A DNA stretch of 64,000 nt, from positions 1,674,001 through 1,738,000 of the forward strand of contig JBCAMK010000013.1 of assembly GCA_038503065.1 (NCBI GenBank). The letters are read 5' to 3'. The position numbers and the translations under genes are program-made. Position 1 is the stretch's first letter. Every line of letters begins with the position of its first letter. The DNA is from Paragyromitra xinjiangensis. Taxonomy: Eukaryota; Ascomycota; Pezizomycetes; Pezizales; Discinaceae. The notes under the pieces are model-generated. The model was given only the letters and a program-made list of their open reading frames with translations. It was not told the origin of the DNA and did no database searches. This document shows, piece by piece, positions 62,700 to 64,000 of this stretch.

Positions 62700-63472
62700 G
62701 CTTTGATCTTGCTTGAATTTGTACCGGGTATAACACCGAATTGTACTTGAAAATGCGATTTTGGATAGGAGGCTGATTGAATTCGTCACTAGGCTATGAG
62801 GGGAAAATGGGTATGTTTTGGTCTGGGTAAATAGTTGTAGGCTCTTCGTTGCCTGTTTTATGTTTCTTCTTTCTACATTGTATATAAGATGGACTAGATT
62901 TGTAGCAGCAAAAAGAGGGTTGTATCGATTAGTATTTTTGTGGTCTATAGGTCTAAACGCCGAGTGATTCCATGTGGTTGAGTGCTACTTCCGTGTTTAT
63001 TGGTCTCAGAAACGTTTCGGTAATGCGATGTATTGAACAAAGCCCAATTCGTCCAAGAGAGCTGATTTAATAGCGTGAATACAGGTTCAGAAGAAAAATT
63101 TCCTGCTTTTTGACCTCCTTTATAATATACTAGTTTCTTCCCCGAAAAGTTGGTCCTACCATCCTAACTGTGGTGGAATAAATACGCATGGTAAGTTTTG
63201 TGTTCTAATAAGTACATGTAGTTCTTTCTTTGTTCGTTCTAACGCTTTAGTGTTAAATAGGTTCTGTATCCATATTCTTGATCCGGGCTGAGAATGTACC
63301 GATACCACCCCTTGCATCTATAAAACTATTGGCATTTTACCTAGGGAATTTTGGCCTAGCCATATATCTCGTGTACATATTGTATTCAAAACACTGCTTT
63401 CATGATGAACGACCGTGCGATCAGGGCCAACCACGATTATCCCGAAGCCTGAGCGACCCGGAATAAAGCACG
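62700..63472. other. Spacer, no gene seen
   Basis: 3' flank of the acidic protein gene and promoter of the last gene. One reverse ATCACTCG copy lies at 62961-62968. Nothing else supported. Confidence 0.45.
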
Positions 63473-64000
63473 ATGCCAGCTCATCCCCAATCATCTCAAA
63501 CTTCCAGTATTGATGATTATGCTATCCCCTTCTCAAAAGCTCTTCTACTTCTCGAGGAACTCGGAACAGGTGCAGAGCTTGCGATCGAGGCTGCACAGAT
63601 AAGCCTGTTTGACCTGGAAACTCCTCTGTCATTGCTTGATGATAACAGCACAGAAGCTGCTCGGCTTGAGATACCTCCTGCACGTGAAAGGGTTCTCCAG
63701 GAGGGGATAGCTACTGCAGTGGTATTTTCTCCTCTCCATGTTCCTTGGCTAATAAGCTATGCATTATCGCTAATATCTATGTTAAACGTCTGTAGCCCAT
63801 TCAAGAGCTGCCTCACCATGTCCCCGTATTGAGAAGGAAACAAAATGGGCTCGTTAAACAACCTACCGTGCCAGAGAAAAAGTCTTATCGTCAGCTCGGA
63901 CTAGAAGCGCTTGTGCTCCGCCTAAATGCTGTCGGTGGGAGTAATCCCCAACCACGGCTATTCATCGAACAAGAAAAACTGTGCGCAGCGCGTAGAAAGG
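63473..64000 (+). CDS. Unrecognised protein, 5' part only (runs off the window)
   Basis: Exon 1 is 63473-63721, the intron 63722-63795 (74 nt, GTATTT..CTGTAG, branch-like GCTAAT) and exon 2 runs from 63796 to the window edge. The visible 151 residues begin with a polar Ser/Gln-rich start, then a helical acidic segment (SKALLLLEELGTGAELAIEA), IPPARERVLQEG, and, after the junction, a basic segment with KKSYRQLGLEALVLRLNAVG. No domain is recognised. The in-frame junction and sustained coding character on both sides support a real gene. Confidence 0.65.

Overview
The window looks like nuclear DNA of a filamentous ascomycete (Pezizomycotina). Genes are split by short introns (mostly 50-130 nt, GT..AG, often with CTAAC/CTGAC-like branch sites). 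Leaders are long and pyrimidine-rich. The gene content is typically fungal: a STE50 adaptor, PLAC8, fungal_trans transcription factors, SUS1, CAND1 and EMC3. The wide spacing and the unsplit CAND1 argue against an Aspergillus-type genome; any closer placement (for example Pezizomycetes) is a guess.

Layout. 1-9 kb: STE50 MAPK adaptor (+), two related small coiled-coil proteins of unknown function (-), and SUS1 (+). 13.4-15.2 kb: a long Pro/Gln-rich protein ending in a PLAC8 domain (+). 16.7 kb: a possible tiny membrane protein. 20.0-22.3 kb: a five-exon fungal_trans regulator (-). 28.7-30.0 kb: a four-exon mitochondrial LEA-like protein (-), diverging from CAND1 (+, 30.7-35.0 kb). 35.7-37.8 kb: an F-box/LRR-like protein (+). 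38.3-40.0 kb: a membrane-anchored relative and a broken copy of the small coiled-coil family (-). 40.6-41.7 kb: EMC3, six exons (+). 56.1-59.8 kb: an ADR1-like C2H2/fungal_trans regulator (+). 62.0-62.7 kb: an acidic, probably mitochondrial protein (+). 63.5 kb onward: the 5' part of an unrecognised gene.

Between these lie large stretches (8.3-12.4, 16.9-20.0, 22.3-28.7 and 41.7-54 kb) where I see no convincing gene, RNA or intact transposon.

The genes do not form one pathway. CAND1 and the F-box protein both belong to the SCF ubiquitin-ligase system and are neighbours, which may be chance. The most original content is a four-member, apparently lineage-restricted family of small proteins sharing a KQ-x3-YF / basic coiled-coil signature. 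The motif ATCACTCG is also over-represented and found only outside coding sequence. All exon junctions were placed by hand from splice signals and protein continuity.
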